DNA from: Limnohabitans sp.
Lineage (GTDB): Bacteria > Pseudomonadota > Gammaproteobacteria > Burkholderiales > Burkholderiaceae_C
Length of the DNA stretch: 64,000 nt
Direction: 5' to 3'
Assembly (NCBI GenBank): GCA_009693505.1
Contig: SHXD01000003.1
Span: 18,401 to 82,400 of the forward strand
Shown here: positions 1 to 8,653 of the stretch, piece after piece
Numbering within the stretch: position 1 is the stretch's first letter
How the letters are laid out: every line of letters starts with the position of its first letter
Position numbers and translations under genes: made by a program
Notes under the pieces: generated by a model
What the model was told of the DNA's origin: nothing
Database searches by the model: none
The model's input: only the letters and a program-made list of their open reading frames with translations

Positions 1-177
1 GAAGGCAAGCGCATTCTGGAGCCCATCAAAGGCAATTTGGCCAACACCTTGATCGAGATGGAACAAGACACCCAAAGCTCCATCAGCTATTCTGGTGGCA
101 CCAAGCTCATGGACATTCGCAAAGTTAACTACGTGATTTTGGGCGGCGACAACGCTGGCGAACACCTGTTGATGTAA
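1..177 (+). CDS. guaC: GMP reductase, C-terminal end (5' truncated by window)
   Basis: The window opens in frame inside a coding region that ends at TAA 175-177; 58 residues are visible. They include [16 protein letters not shown] followed by [10 protein letters not shown], which resembles the C-terminal end of the Bacillus/Staphylococcus-type GMP reductases ([19 protein letters not shown]). GMP reductase is a cytoplasmic TIM-barrel enzyme that converts GMP to IMP with NADPH and so feeds guanine nucleotides back to the adenine branch. The catalytic part lies outside the window, so a related IMPDH/GMPR member cannot be fully excluded. The neighbouring tctE gene is convergent and ends only 4 bases away. 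Confidence 0.75.
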   Translation, partial: EGKRILEPIKGNLANTLIEMEQDTQSSISYSGGTKLMDIRKVNYVILGGDNAGEHLLM

Positions 178-181
178 TTTT

Positions 182-1606
182 TTAGCTTGTCATTGGGTCT
201 GCGCGTTTGAACTGCACCTCGCAGTTCAAGCCGCTGACCGAACCCGCCATGGGTTCGTTGCGTAATTTAATTTCACCTTGGAGTGATTGCACAATGCCCA
301 AACAGATGGACAAGCCCAAGCCACTTCCCTGACGTGTGTCCCCTGATGCAAAGGGTTGAAACAGTCGGTTTTGCAGATCGTCACTCAGGCCAGGGCCTTC
401 ATCTCGCAAACTGAACATCACTGTATCGCCATGAGGCCGCAGATCCAGTTTCAAGCGTCCTCCCTGCGGACTATGGCGAATGGCATTGGACAGCAGGTTG
501 CGGGTAAGTTCCCTCAGCATCCAGTCGGGCGCAAAAACGCCACTGACCTCAGTGTCAATTTCAAAATCCAAGCTCTTAACGACCATCAAAGGCGCTAATT
601 CAAGCGCTAATTCTCGAGCGACTAGCGAAAAATCTGTCCATGCAGGCTGGGTTGAAACATTGAGTTGCTCCACCTTGGCCAGCGCCAACATTTGATTGAT
701 CAACTGCGTCGCACGGTCAATGGTGAGTGCAATGTCTTGCAGTGCTTGATCATTGGGCGTATCGCCATGCTGCGCAGATTGCACCTGAAGTTTCAAGACG
801 GCCAGCGGTGTTCTGAGTTGATGCGCTGCATCGCGAACAAATCCTTTTTGCTGCGCCAACAAGGATTGCAACTTTTGCATCACATGGTTGGTGGCCAAAA
901 TGAGGGGCTGAATTTCTTGGGGTGCCGCGTCGTAAGCCAAGGGCGCCAAATCATGCTCAGATCGATTTTCCAAATGTTCCGACAACTTGCGCACCGGTTG
1001 TGTAGCGCGTTGCACCACACTCACCACGACCAATGCAATGATGCCCAACAGCAAAGCCTGTCGCCACAGGGTACCGATCAACAGTTCACGCGCCAAGGTG
1101 TGGCGTAACTCCAAGGTTTCAGCCACTTGAATCACAGCCATGGCGCGCCCCTTTTCGCTCACCACGGGCTGTAACAGTGTGGCCACACGTATCTCTTCAC
1201 CTTGGTAAGTGTCGTTGTAAAAATCAACCAAAGCAGCATAGGCGGGCTTGGCAGGAATTTGTCCTTTCCACACGGGCAATTCTGCAAAGCCAGACACCAT
1301 GGTGCCATTCAAATGTGAGACCTTGTAATACAAGCGACTTTGATTGTCTGATTCAAAGGCCTCAGTGGCGGCATAGGGCACCAAGGCTCTGATCTGGGCA
1401 TCGTTGTCATAACCCACCACATCAAGTTGTTCACTGATGGTTTTGGCTGAAGCCAATAAGCTTCGGTCGTAAGCAATGTCCGACGCGTTCAAAGCTTCCT
1501 GATAAAGGCTCCATGCATTGATGCCCACCAAGACCAAGAGGGGCAACAAAATTCCCAACAACAGTTGCCTGCGCATCGACATTTTGGATGCCGTACCAAG
1601 CATCAT
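182..1606 (-). CDS. tctE: Sensor histidine kinase TctE-like
   Basis: A 474-residue inner-membrane sensor kinase. A first membrane segment lies at about residues 14-34, a periplasmic sensor region at 35-175, a second membrane segment at about 178-198, then a HAMP-like linker. The HisKA box RDAAHQLRTP carries the phospho-accepting His262. An N-box (RNLLSNAIRHSP), a G1 box (DEGPGL) and a G2 box (GSGLGLSI) follow, so the kinase core looks intact. Its start overlaps the stop of the response regulator gene by 4 bases (ATGATG context), so the two are translationally coupled. The neighbouring transporter genes make this the TctE-type sensor that controls uptake of citrate or another carboxylate. The actual ligand is not readable from the sequence. 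Confidence 0.9.
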   Translation of the reverse strand: MMLGTASKMSMRRQLLLGILLPLLVLVGINAWSLYQEALNASDIAYDRSLLASAKTISEQLDVVGYDNDAQIRALVPYAATEAFESDNQSRLYYKVSHLNGTMVSGFAELPVWKGQIPAKPAYAALVDFYNDTYQGEEIRVATLLQPVVSEKGRAMAVIQVAETLELRHTLARELLIGTLWRQALLLGIIALVVVSVVQRATQPVRKLSEHLENRSEHDLAPLAYDAAPQEIQPLILATNHVMQKLQSLLAQQKGFVRDAAHQLRTPLAVLKLQVQSAQHGDTPNDQALQDIALTIDRATQLINQMLALAKVEQLNVSTQPAWTDFSLVARELALELAPLMVVKSLDFEIDTEVSGVFAPDWMLRELTRNLLSNAIRHSPQGGRLKLDLRPHGDTVMFSLRDEGPGLSDDLQNRLFQPFASGDTRQGSGLGLSICLGIVQSLQGEIKLRNEPMAGSVSGLNCEVQFKRADPMTS

Positions 1607-2316
1607 GTGTTGACCTTCAATAAGTAGCCCAAGCCACGCAAAGTCACCAAGCCAAGGCCAGTGTCTGTTAATTTTTTGCGAAGTCGGTAAGCCACCACTT
1701 CGATGGCTTCAAATTGAACGTCCAACTCAAGTGGAAACACTGCTGCAAACAATCGCTCTTTGGAAACCGCCTGGCCTGGCTGCGACATCAAAGCCTGCAG
1801 CATGGCCACTTCTCTAGGCGTCAGTTCCATCGGTTGACGGTTCAAATAAGCGGCACCATTCAAGGTATCTAAAGTCAGGGCGCCTATTTGAAGTGATTGC
1901 ATGTCTGCTCTCAGCGAGACTTCGCCCTCTCTTTGATCATGGGCGGATGGGTTGCTGCGTGCACGTCTATAAAGGGCATTGACACGGGCTTCTAGTTCAT
2001 CCAAATCAAAAGGCTTGGCCATGTAATCGTCGGCACCCGAATTCAAACCCAACACGCGATCGCCCACTGTGGTTCTGGCGGTCAACACCAGAACGGGCGT
2101 TGTCAGGCCCTCTTTTCGGATTTGGGACACCACATTCAAACCATCGCCATCGGGCAGCGTTAAATCCAGCACCACCACATCAGGACGCACACTTTTCCAC
2201 AAGCTCATCGCCTGAGCTGCCGAGCTGGCACAGCTGACCTGCATACCGCGCCGCGACAAACTGCGAGCAAGTGTTTCTTGCAAGTAAGGGTCGTCTTCGA
2301 CCAACAATAAGTGCAT
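1603..2316 (-). CDS. tctD: Response regulator TctD-like (OmpR family)
   Basis: A 237-residue OmpR/PhoB-type response regulator. The receiver domain has the acidic pocket (VEDD, residues 6-9), the phospho-acceptor Asp51 in VVLDLTLPDGDG, and the conserved Lys in AKPFDLDEL near residue 102. The C-terminal half is a winged-helix DNA-binding domain with the typical LTPREVAMLQAL segment. It is the first gene of the minus-strand tctDE pair and is divergent from tctC across a 90-base gap, where it most likely binds to activate transporter expression. The family link to TctD rests on this context as much as on sequence. Confidence 0.9.
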   Translation of the reverse strand: MHLLLVEDDPYLQETLARSLSRRGMQVSCASSAAQAMSLWKSVRPDVVVLDLTLPDGDGLNVVSQIRKEGLTTPVLVLTARTTVGDRVLGLNSGADDYMAKPFDLDELEARVNALYRRARSNPSAHDQREGEVSLRADMQSLQIGALTLDTLNGAAYLNRQPMELTPREVAMLQALMSQPGQAVSKERLFAAVFPLELDVQFEAIEVVAYRLRKKLTDTGLGLVTLRGLGYLLKVNT

Positions 2317-2406
2317 GGATCAGTACTTTCCCTAGGGTTTTCGACAGGTAAATGACAGTTTAAGAGAAGATGATCGGTCATCGATTTTGCACTCAAAGGA
2401 GACACC
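2317..2406. promoter_or_regulatory. Divergent tctD / tctC promoter region
   Basis: This 90-base gap separates tctD (minus) and tctC (plus) and must hold both promoters and the likely TctD site. The sequence CAAAGGAGAC, ending just before the tctC ATG at 2407, is a strong ribosome binding site. I could not single out a convincing direct repeat for the regulator by eye. Confidence 0.6.
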
Positions 2407-3366
2407 ATGCGTCGTGATCAGTTCATCAAATCCGTTTTGGCCTTGGCAGCAGGTTCTAGCCTGTCACTGCCCTCATTGGCAGCCGCCAACATCAAAATGA
2501 TGATTCCAGCCAATCCCGGTGGCGGTTGGGACTCCACGGGCCGTGCTTTGGGCAAAGCGCTGCAAGACTCTGGCGTGGCAAGCTCGGTCACCTATGAAAA
2601 CAAGGGTGGCGCTGCCGGCATCATTGGCCTCGCACAATACGCCAACGCCACCAAAGGCGATGGTAACTCCTTGATGGTCATGGGCGCCGTCATGTTGGGC
2701 GGCATCATCACAGGCAAGCCCCCTGTCAGCCTTGATAAAGTTACACCCATTGCACGCTTAACCAGTGAGTACAACGTGTTTGTGGTACCAGCCAATTCGC
2801 CCCTCAAAACCATGAAGGACGTGGTGGAGCAATTGAAAAAAGACCCTGGCAGCGTCAAGTGGGGCGGTGGTTCACGCGGTTCTACAGAACACATTGCCGC
2901 AGCCATGTTGGCACGCGAAGTGGGTGTCGATGCAGCCAAGATCAACTACGTGCCATTCCGTGGCGGCGGTGAAGCTGTTGCGGCCATTTTGGGCGGCAAT
3001 GTCACTGTGGGCGGTAGCGGCTACAGCGAATTCCAGCAGTACATTGAAACTGGAAAAATGCGCCCCATTGCCGTCACATCGGGTAAGCGCTTGAAGGGTA
3101 TCAACATTCCCACCATGATCGAGCAAGGCTACAACGTTGAGATTGGCAATTGGCGTGGTGTTTATGCACCTGCTGGCCTCACAGCCGCGCAGCGCAAAGA
3201 CCTGACAGACATGGTTCTCAAAGCCACAAAATCAAAATCTTGGGCTGAGTCACTGGAAAAGAACAACTGGACACCCGCCTGGATGGCCAACCCAGCGTTT
3301 GACGATTTCGTAGACAGTGAATTTGCAAGTTTGCGTGCCACCATGGTCAAGTCCGGCATGATCTAA
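2407..3366 (+). CDS. tctC: Tripartite tricarboxylate transporter substrate-binding protein TctC
   Basis: A 319-residue periplasmic binding protein of the Bug/TctC family. A signal peptide covers about residues 1-26 (hydrophobic core VLALAAGSSLSL, likely cut after SLAAA). The mature N-terminus has the family pattern for the ligand-clamping loop (MMIPANPGGGWDSTGR), then VTYENKGGAAGIIG. The family captures carboxylates such as citrate in the periplasm and passes them to TctAB. The order tctC-tctB-tctA and the divergent tctDE genes fit the Salmonella-type citrate system. A stable hairpin follows the gene and probably keeps binding-protein expression above that of the membrane subunits. Confidence 0.93.
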   Translation: MRRDQFIKSVLALAAGSSLSLPSLAAANIKMMIPANPGGGWDSTGRALGKALQDSGVASSVTYENKGGAAGIIGLAQYANATKGDGNSLMVMGAVMLGGIITGKPPVSLDKVTPIARLTSEYNVFVVPANSPLKTMKDVVEQLKKDPGSVKWGGGSRGSTEHIAAAMLAREVGVDAAKINYVPFRGGGEAVAAILGGNVTVGGSGYSEFQQYIETGKMRPIAVTSGKRLKGINIPTMIEQGYNVEIGNWRGVYAPAGLTAAQRKDLTDMVLKATKSKSWAESLEKNNWTPAWMANPAFDDFVDSEFASLRATMVKSGMI

Positions 3367-3368
3367 GC

Positions 3369-3447
3369 ATTCACCCATGGTGAATCATGGCTGATTGATT
3401 TCTTTCAACAGCCTCTTTTTCTGGGTCCTGAGGGACCCAGAATTTTT
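3369..3447 (+). terminator. Hairpins between tctC and tctB (attenuator/partial terminator)
   Basis: Two inverted repeats follow the tctC stop. The first is ATTCACC-CAT-GGTGAAT at 3369-3385. The second, at 3421-3440, is CTGGGTCC-TGAG-GGACCCAG followed by AATTTTT, the form of a Rho-independent terminator. Because tctB and tctA follow on the same strand without another obvious promoter, this is more likely a partial terminator or RNA-stabilising element that raises tctC mRNA over tctBA. Confidence 0.75.
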
Positions 3448-3464
3448 GACACAAAGGACAATGC

Positions 3465-3977
3465 ATGTCGCAGCCCCACCCCGCAGCCCCCACGCAAATT
3501 GCCATTGGCCTCTTCGGCTTGGTGCTGTCTTTGCTCATGATGTGGGGCGCCACCAGCATCTCTTCTGAGGCGGGCTACGCAGGAGTTGGGCCCAACTTCT
3601 TGCCGTGGGTGGTGGCGGTCTTTCTGGCTGTCTGCTCTGCTTGGCTAATTTGGGAATCTCTGTCGGGTGGTTATCGCAACATGCCAGAAGCCAGTGGTGC
3701 AAAGAAAGCCGATTGGCACGCATTTGCATGGGTCTCGGCGGGCATTTTGGCCAACGCTGCACTGATCAATCTGGCGGGGTTCGTGGTGAGTTGCGCCATC
3801 TGTTTTATTTTGGCTGTCAGGGGTCTTCGAATTTCACAAGGCGACCCTGCTGGCAACATTTTGCAAACACTTAAAGATTGTGTTTTGGGCTTCCTCATTG
3901 CAGCACCTGTTTTTTGGCTGTTCACCAAGTTCTTGGCCATCAATTTACCCAACTTAACCGGGACCTCTTGGCTTTAA
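3465..3977 (+). CDS. tctB: Tripartite tricarboxylate transporter small membrane subunit TctB
   Basis: A 170-residue protein with about four hydrophobic segments (near residues 14-31, 47-65, 87-120 and 140-160), the size and layout of the TctB family. TctB and the large subunit TctA together form the inner-membrane part of this secondary transporter, which is driven by an ion gradient and fed by TctC. It starts at the ATG in GACAATGCATG after an AAAGGA ribosome site and lies 20 bases upstream of tctA. The family is poorly conserved in sequence, so the assignment leans on topology and on its place between tctC and tctA. Confidence 0.88.
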   Translation: MSQPHPAAPTQIAIGLFGLVLSLLMMWGATSISSEAGYAGVGPNFLPWVVAVFLAVCSAWLIWESLSGGYRNMPEASGAKKADWHAFAWVSAGILANAALINLAGFVVSCAICFILAVRGLRISQGDPAGNILQTLKDCVLGFLIAAPVFWLFTKFLAINLPNLTGTSWL

Positions 3978-3997
3978 GCCCAAGTTGAAAACAACAC

Positions 3998-5497
3998 ATG
4001 TTAGATACTTGGAACAATCTGCTCTCTGGTTTTGCAACTGCCGGAACCCCCATTAATTTAATCTGGGCCTTTGTGGGCTGTGCCTTAGGCACCGCCATTG
4101 GCGTGCTACCCGGCTTAGGCCCTGCTGTCACCGTGGCCATGCTCTTGCCCATCACGGCGCAAGTTGAACCCACAGCTTCCATGATTTTTTTCGCCGGCAT
4201 TTATTACGGCGCCATGTATGGCGGCTCGACCACTTCCATTTTGCTCAACACCCCTGGCGAAACTGGCACGATGGTCACCGCACTTGAAGGTTTCAAGATG
4301 GCCAAGAATGGCCGCGCAGGATCGGCATTGGCCACTGCAGCCATTGGGTCTTTTGTGGCCGGCACTTTGGCCACCATCTTGGTCACCTTGTTTGCCCCCG
4401 TGGTGGCTGAATTTGCAGTGAAGTTAGGCCCCCCAGAGTATTTCTGCATGATGGTGTTGGCCTTCATCACAGTGAGTGCTGTATTGGGTCACAGCACCGT
4501 TCGCGGCCTTTCCGCCTTGTTCATTGGCTTGGCCTTGGGCCTGGTTGGCATGGACCAAATTTCGGGGCAAGTGCGTTACACCGGCAACATTCCTGAATTC
4601 ATGGACGGCATTGAAACGGTGCTGATTGCAGTCGGCTTGTTTGCTGTTTCGGAGGTCATGTACAACGCGCTCTACGAAGGCAAAAGCAGCGCAGACATGA
4701 ACCGACTTACCAAAGCCCAAATGACACCTTTGGAGTGGCGCAGGTCTTGGCCCGCATGGCTTCGCGGAACGGCCATTGGTTTTCCTTTTGGCACCATTCC
4801 TGCCGGTGGTTCAGAGATTCCAACTTTTTTAAGCTACGCCACTGAAAAGAAGCTTTCAAAATACCCAGAAGAGTTTGGAACAGTCGGTGCCATTGAGGGC
4901 GTCGCAGGACCGGAAGCTGCCAACAATGCCGCTGTGACAGCCACTTTGGTACCCTTGTTAACGCTCGGCATTCCCACTTCTGTCACGGCCGCCATTTTGT
5001 TATCGGCACTGCAAAACTACGGCATCCAAGCGGGTCCTCAGTTGTTTCAAAACTCATCCTCCTTGGTATGGGCTTTAATTGCCTCGCTCTACATTGGCAA
5101 TGTGATGTTGCTGGTGCTCAATTTGCCGCTGGTGGGCTTGTGGGTTAAGTTGTTGCAAATTCCCAAGCCACAGCTTTATGCAGGTATTCTAATTTTTGCA
5201 ACTGTTGGCGTGTACGGCATGCGTCAAAGCAGCTTTGATTTGTTCATCATGTATGGCTTTGGTTTGATGGGCACCCTCATGCGGCGCTATGATTTTCCGG
5301 TCGCACCCGTCATCGTGGGCATGATCTTGGGGCCACTGGCTGAGGCACAAATGCGCAATGCTTTGTCCATCGGCGAAGGTCACTGGCGTGTGTTTTGGGA
5401 TCGGCCCATGTCTTTCACCTTGCTCAGCGTGGTGGCCATTTGCTTGTTGCTGCCACCCATTTGGTCGGCATGGCAGCGCCGCAAATCAAAGGTCTAG
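3998..5497 (+). CDS. tctA: Tripartite tricarboxylate transporter large membrane subunit TctA
   Basis: A 499-residue, very hydrophobic protein with about 11-12 membrane spans, the normal length for TctA. It carries the family signature region [17 protein letters not shown] near residues 37-53 and [19 protein letters not shown] near residues 70-88, both among the best conserved TctA segments. It is the channel-forming subunit that moves the carboxylate, with TctB, across the inner membrane. The last 12 bases overlap the end of the convergent hydrolase gene. A strong terminator for this operon lies at 5511-5537, inside that opposing gene. Confidence 0.95.
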   Translation: MLDTWNNLLSGFATAGTPINLIWAFVGCALGTAIGVLPGLGPAVTVAMLLPITAQVEPTASMIFFAGIYYGAMYGGSTTSILLNTPGETGTMVTALEGFKMAKNGRAGSALATAAIGSFVAGTLATILVTLFAPVVAEFAVKLGPPEYFCMMVLAFITVSAVLGHSTVRGLSALFIGLALGLVGMDQISGQVRYTGNIPEFMDGIETVLIAVGLFAVSEVMYNALYEGKSSADMNRLTKAQMTPLEWRRSWPAWLRGTAIGFPFGTIPAGGSEIPTFLSYATEKKLSKYPEEFGTVGAIEGVAGPEAANNAAVTATLVPLLTLGIPTSVTAAILLSALQNYGIQAGPQLFQNSSSLVWALIASLYIGNVMLLVLNLPLVGLWVKLLQIPKPQLYAGILIFATVGVYGMRQSSFDLFIMYGFGLMGTLMRRYDFPVAPVIVGMILGPLAEAQMRNALSIGEGHWRVFWDRPMSFTLLSVVAICLLLPPIWSAWQRRKSKV

Positions 5498-6352
5498 CAA
5501 CGCTTTCGTCAAGGCACTCAATCGAGTGCCTTTTTTTGTGAGATCGGTCACGATGCTGAAGTGATTGAGGCCTGCCAACTCTTCGCAAACGGGAACTGTG
5601 CGCGTCCCCCAAGCTTGGTGAATCAATCGGTTGTGGCGCAAAAATTCTGGACTTTCATCACCACCCGCCACTGTGTACAAAACGCCCTTTCGGGGCCGTA
5701 GCCACAAAGCCGGACTGGCCATGCGCGCGTGCTTGGCTGTAAGCCTGAGTGAGTCTTGAAGGAAAGGTGTTTTGCGCAGTGGTGTCAGGTCGTACAAACC
5801 AGAAATAGACAGCGCCTTTTGAATCCAATGTGCAGGGATGCTTGGGTCAACATGTTTCCAATCGCAAGCCAACAGCATAGCGGCCAGATGCCCTCCCGCT
5901 GAATGTCCTGCCACAGACACATGCTTGGGGTTGCCGCCATAGCGAGCAATGTTGTGCCAGGTCCATGCCATGGCCTTGACCATTTGATGCGCAATATCAG
6001 GAATGGTCACAGGCAATTCGGCAGTACCAGGACACAAAGCGTAGTTCACCACCACCACGCACACGCCCATGTCATGTAAAGGCGGCGCCACAAAAGAGTG
6101 ATCTGCTTTGTCAAGGCTGCGCCAATAGCCGCCATGAATAAAAACCACCACGGGAGCATTGGACTTGCTGGCTGGAAAGATGTCCAAGCTTTCATTAGGG
6201 CCATCGCCGTAGGCAATGTTGAGCGTGCATTTCAAGGCAGCACGCGCGTCAGCAGAAGTCTTAGACCAATGTGCAAAATGCGCTGCATGGTCTGGCACCA
6301 ATGCACGGTTGTTGTACATGCTGTCAAACCAAGCAGCGTTTTGGGTACTCAT
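5486..6352 (-). CDS. Alpha/beta hydrolase (esterase / kynurenine formamidase-like)
   Basis: A 288-residue alpha/beta hydrolase. The oxyanion-hole motif HGGYW is followed by the nucleophile elbow GHSAGG (catalytic Ser), then an acidic candidate in VAGGDESPEF and a catalytic His in GLNHFS. HGGYW with GHSAGG is typical of the arylformamidase/hormone-sensitive-lipase branch, which hydrolyses small esters or N-formylkynurenine; the substrate cannot be told here. I take the second ATG (MSTQNAAWF) because AAAGGA lies at good spacing from it and too close to the ATG at 6358. It lies 12 bases downstream of the TonB receptor gene on the same strand, so the two are probably one transcript. Confidence 0.8.
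   Translation of the reverse strand: MSTQNAAWFDSMYNNRALVPDHAAHFAHWSKTSADARAALKCTLNIAYGDGPNESLDIFPASKSNAPVVVFIHGGYWRSLDKADHSFVAPPLHDMGVCVVVVNYALCPGTAELPVTIPDIAHQMVKAMAWTWHNIARYGGNPKHVSVAGHSAGGHLAAMLLACDWKHVDPSIPAHWIQKALSISGLYDLTPLRKTPFLQDSLRLTAKHARMASPALWLRPRKGVLYTVAGGDESPEFLRHNRLIHQAWGTRTVPVCEELAGLNHFSIVTDLTKKGTRLSALTKALLDL
5511..5537 (+). terminator. Rho-independent terminator of the tctCBA operon
   Basis: A perfect 9-base-pair stem, AAGGCACTC-AATC-GAGTGCCTT, runs directly into seven T residues and lies 14 bases after the tctA stop. It sits within the 3' coding end of the opposing alpha/beta hydrolase gene, so the same bases encode protein on one strand and end transcription on the other. 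Confidence 0.88.
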
Positions 6353-6364
6353 CACCATCGTCCT

Positions 6365-8563
6365 TTAAATTTTCATTTCCAATCGCACCTGAACATTTTG
6401 CCAATTGCGCGTGTTGGTGTTGGCTGTTTCTGAGAAGCCATTGCCAATGTAAGTTGTGCCCGTGAGGTACTCACGCGGCGTGAGATTGCTAACCGTCACG
6501 CGCAAAGCTGTGGCGGGTGAAAACCGCCAAAGACCATACACATCAACAACCCGTTTGGAACCCTGGTAAGCCCATTGCTGTTCTGTTCGACGGGTGGTGT
6601 AGTCGGGGTTCATATTGACATTGCCGCCCAGCGTGAGGGGAATGGCACGGATGCGGTAGTCACCCCCCAAGTTGGCCGTCATATTAGGTTGCTGGTCCAA
6701 GCGATTGTTAGGGCCCATGACATCCAACACTTTAGAGCCAAAGAAACTCAAGTTACTTCGAACGTCGACTGCTGGTGCATCTGACCAGACTTGGTTCAAC
6801 CTGAACTTGGCTTCTAACTCAAGGCCCTGAGTGATGGCATCACCCACATTTTGAGGACTGGAAACAAATCGACGCTGACCTGGCGCCCACACCGTGTCAT
6901 ACCGCTCGCTGGTGACATAGCGAATTAAATCGCTGATGTTGCGTCTGAACACATTGGCGCTTAAGACGCCGCCCTCTGCCAAATAGCGCTCGACGGCGAT
7001 GTCAATGCCCGTTGCCAATTCAGGCTTCAAGCCAGGATTGCCAATTCGATCGGGGCGCGTTGGGCTGTTGGCTTCGCGAGACAATGCTGTTCTGGCAACC
7101 AGATTCAACAAGGTGGGTGTTTTGTAACTGCGCGTGAGGCTCATGCGCACTTGATCGCGACTTTGTGGAATGGGTTTCCAAACAGCATGCAACAGGGGTG
7201 TTAACACACCACTCTTGTTGCGCTTCTCGCCCTCTTCATTGTTGCCTTCGGTCAGAATACTTTCATAGCGAATGCCCGCATGCGCACTCCAATTGGGGTT
7301 GATGGTCCATTCGTCTTGTGTGTAAATGGCCCAGCGTTGCGTGCGTGCGCGCATGTTGCCAGCCTCATCAGAGACCTCGGCAATAGACTCTTCCGTTCTG
7401 CGCACGCCCTCCAATTCAAGACCACTGACATACTGGTGACCGTTGGCAGAAACGTGCGTGAGTTTGCCATTCCAAGACTGCGACAAATCTTTGTAGCTTT
7501 GCGATTCTTCCAAGGTATTGAGCAAGCCCGTCGAACCCAAGGCAACTTGGTTAAATCGGAACTTGTAGTGAGATTCACCCAAGCCAAATTTAAATTCAAA
7601 TCTGTCATCTGCCGAGAAGCGTTGGTTCCACTGACCATTCAAGCGCGTCATCACAAAGCGGCTGTTGTTGGTGGTATTGGCCGCATCAGACGCAATAGGC
7701 TGTTGAATGCCATTGATAGACTTGTTTTCAGTCAGATCGATATGCCCCGCACTGCTGAACTCTGAATACACCATGAAGGGCATCAAGATGAGCGCTTTGC
7801 CTTGTTCACCGCGCCACATGAGCCTGGCGTTGGCATTCATACCTTGGCGATGCCCCAAGCTCACGGTTTGGCGTTCGCGGTGCGAAGACCATGCTGGCAT
7901 ACGGCCTTCTGCATCGACACTGGAATCGGTCAGGGAGGTATTGTCCTCAGGGCGCCATGAGTTCATGGCAGAGACTGTGAGGGTTCCGTTGAGCGGTTCA
8001 GACTTGAGGTTGTGAACCCAGTTGAAACCTTCTGATCGGTGTCCGTTTTCAAAGGCACTGCCGACCTTCAAATCATCTGGGTTGGCTCGCTGGCCTTCGC
8101 GCAAAATGATGTTGATGGTGCCAGCAATAGCCCGCGCGCCGGTCTCAGCAGTTGGCGCACGCATAATTTCGACTTTCTCCACCATCTCGGGTGTCAAGGA
8201 CTCTACAGAAAAGCCGGGTGGCACGCGTTGCCCGTCCAAAAGGATCTGGGTGTAACCACCGCCTAAACCTCGCATGCGGATGGCGCCACCGCGGCCTGGT
8301 GCGCCTTGAATGGTGACACCGGGCAAGCGTTTCAAAACTTCACCCAAGGTGCCATCACCTTGTTTGTCGAGCTCCTCCCGACCAATCACAATTTTGGCTG
8401 CCGTGGACTGCCGGCGCTCTTCCATGGTGTTGTCGCGGTTGCTTTTGATTTCGACGCGGCCCATGTCTTGAACAGGCGCATTGGCAGGTGGCGCAGTCTG
8501 TGACAAGCCCCAGGGTGAAATGAGTGACAAAACGGCGAGTGCGGCGGGGGTCTTGATTTTCAT
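6365..8563 (-). CDS. TonB-dependent outer-membrane receptor
   Basis: A 732-residue receptor. The chosen start (MKIKTPAALAVL) gives a clean signal peptide ending near residue 24. A plug domain follows (GEVLKRLPGVTIQGAPG, then MRGLGGGYTQILLDGQ and GARAIAGTINIILRE), then a 22-strand-type beta barrel ending in the aromatic-rich VQVRLEMKI. Such proteins import siderophores, vitamin B12, sugars or other scarce nutrients through the outer membrane using TonB energy. No ligand is evident. The downstream hydrolase in the same orientation suggests the imported compound may carry an ester or amide that is cleaved inside the cell, which is an inference. Confidence 0.9.
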   Translation of the reverse strand: MKIKTPAALAVLSLISPWGLSQTAPPANAPVQDMGRVEIKSNRDNTMEERRQSTAAKIVIGREELDKQGDGTLGEVLKRLPGVTIQGAPGRGGAIRMRGLGGGYTQILLDGQRVPPGFSVESLTPEMVEKVEIMRAPTAETGARAIAGTINIILREGQRANPDDLKVGSAFENGHRSEGFNWVHNLKSEPLNGTLTVSAMNSWRPEDNTSLTDSSVDAEGRMPAWSSHRERQTVSLGHRQGMNANARLMWRGEQGKALILMPFMVYSEFSSAGHIDLTENKSINGIQQPIASDAANTTNNSRFVMTRLNGQWNQRFSADDRFEFKFGLGESHYKFRFNQVALGSTGLLNTLEESQSYKDLSQSWNGKLTHVSANGHQYVSGLELEGVRRTEESIAEVSDEAGNMRARTQRWAIYTQDEWTINPNWSAHAGIRYESILTEGNNEEGEKRNKSGVLTPLLHAVWKPIPQSRDQVRMSLTRSYKTPTLLNLVARTALSREANSPTRPDRIGNPGLKPELATGIDIAVERYLAEGGVLSANVFRRNISDLIRYVTSERYDTVWAPGQRRFVSSPQNVGDAITQGLELEAKFRLNQVWSDAPAVDVRSNLSFFGSKVLDVMGPNNRLDQQPNMTANLGGDYRIRAIPLTLGGNVNMNPDYTTRRTEQQWAYQGSKRVVDVYGLWRFSPATALRVTVSNLTPREYLTGTTYIGNGFSETANTNTRNWQNVQVRLEMKI

Positions 8564-8653
8564 TCCTCTATTTTGACAGGGGAATTCAAATTTGTGTCTG
8601 GCCTTCACTCAACCGACAAATTGACGGGTTTCTATGCAACCCAGTGCTTGGCC

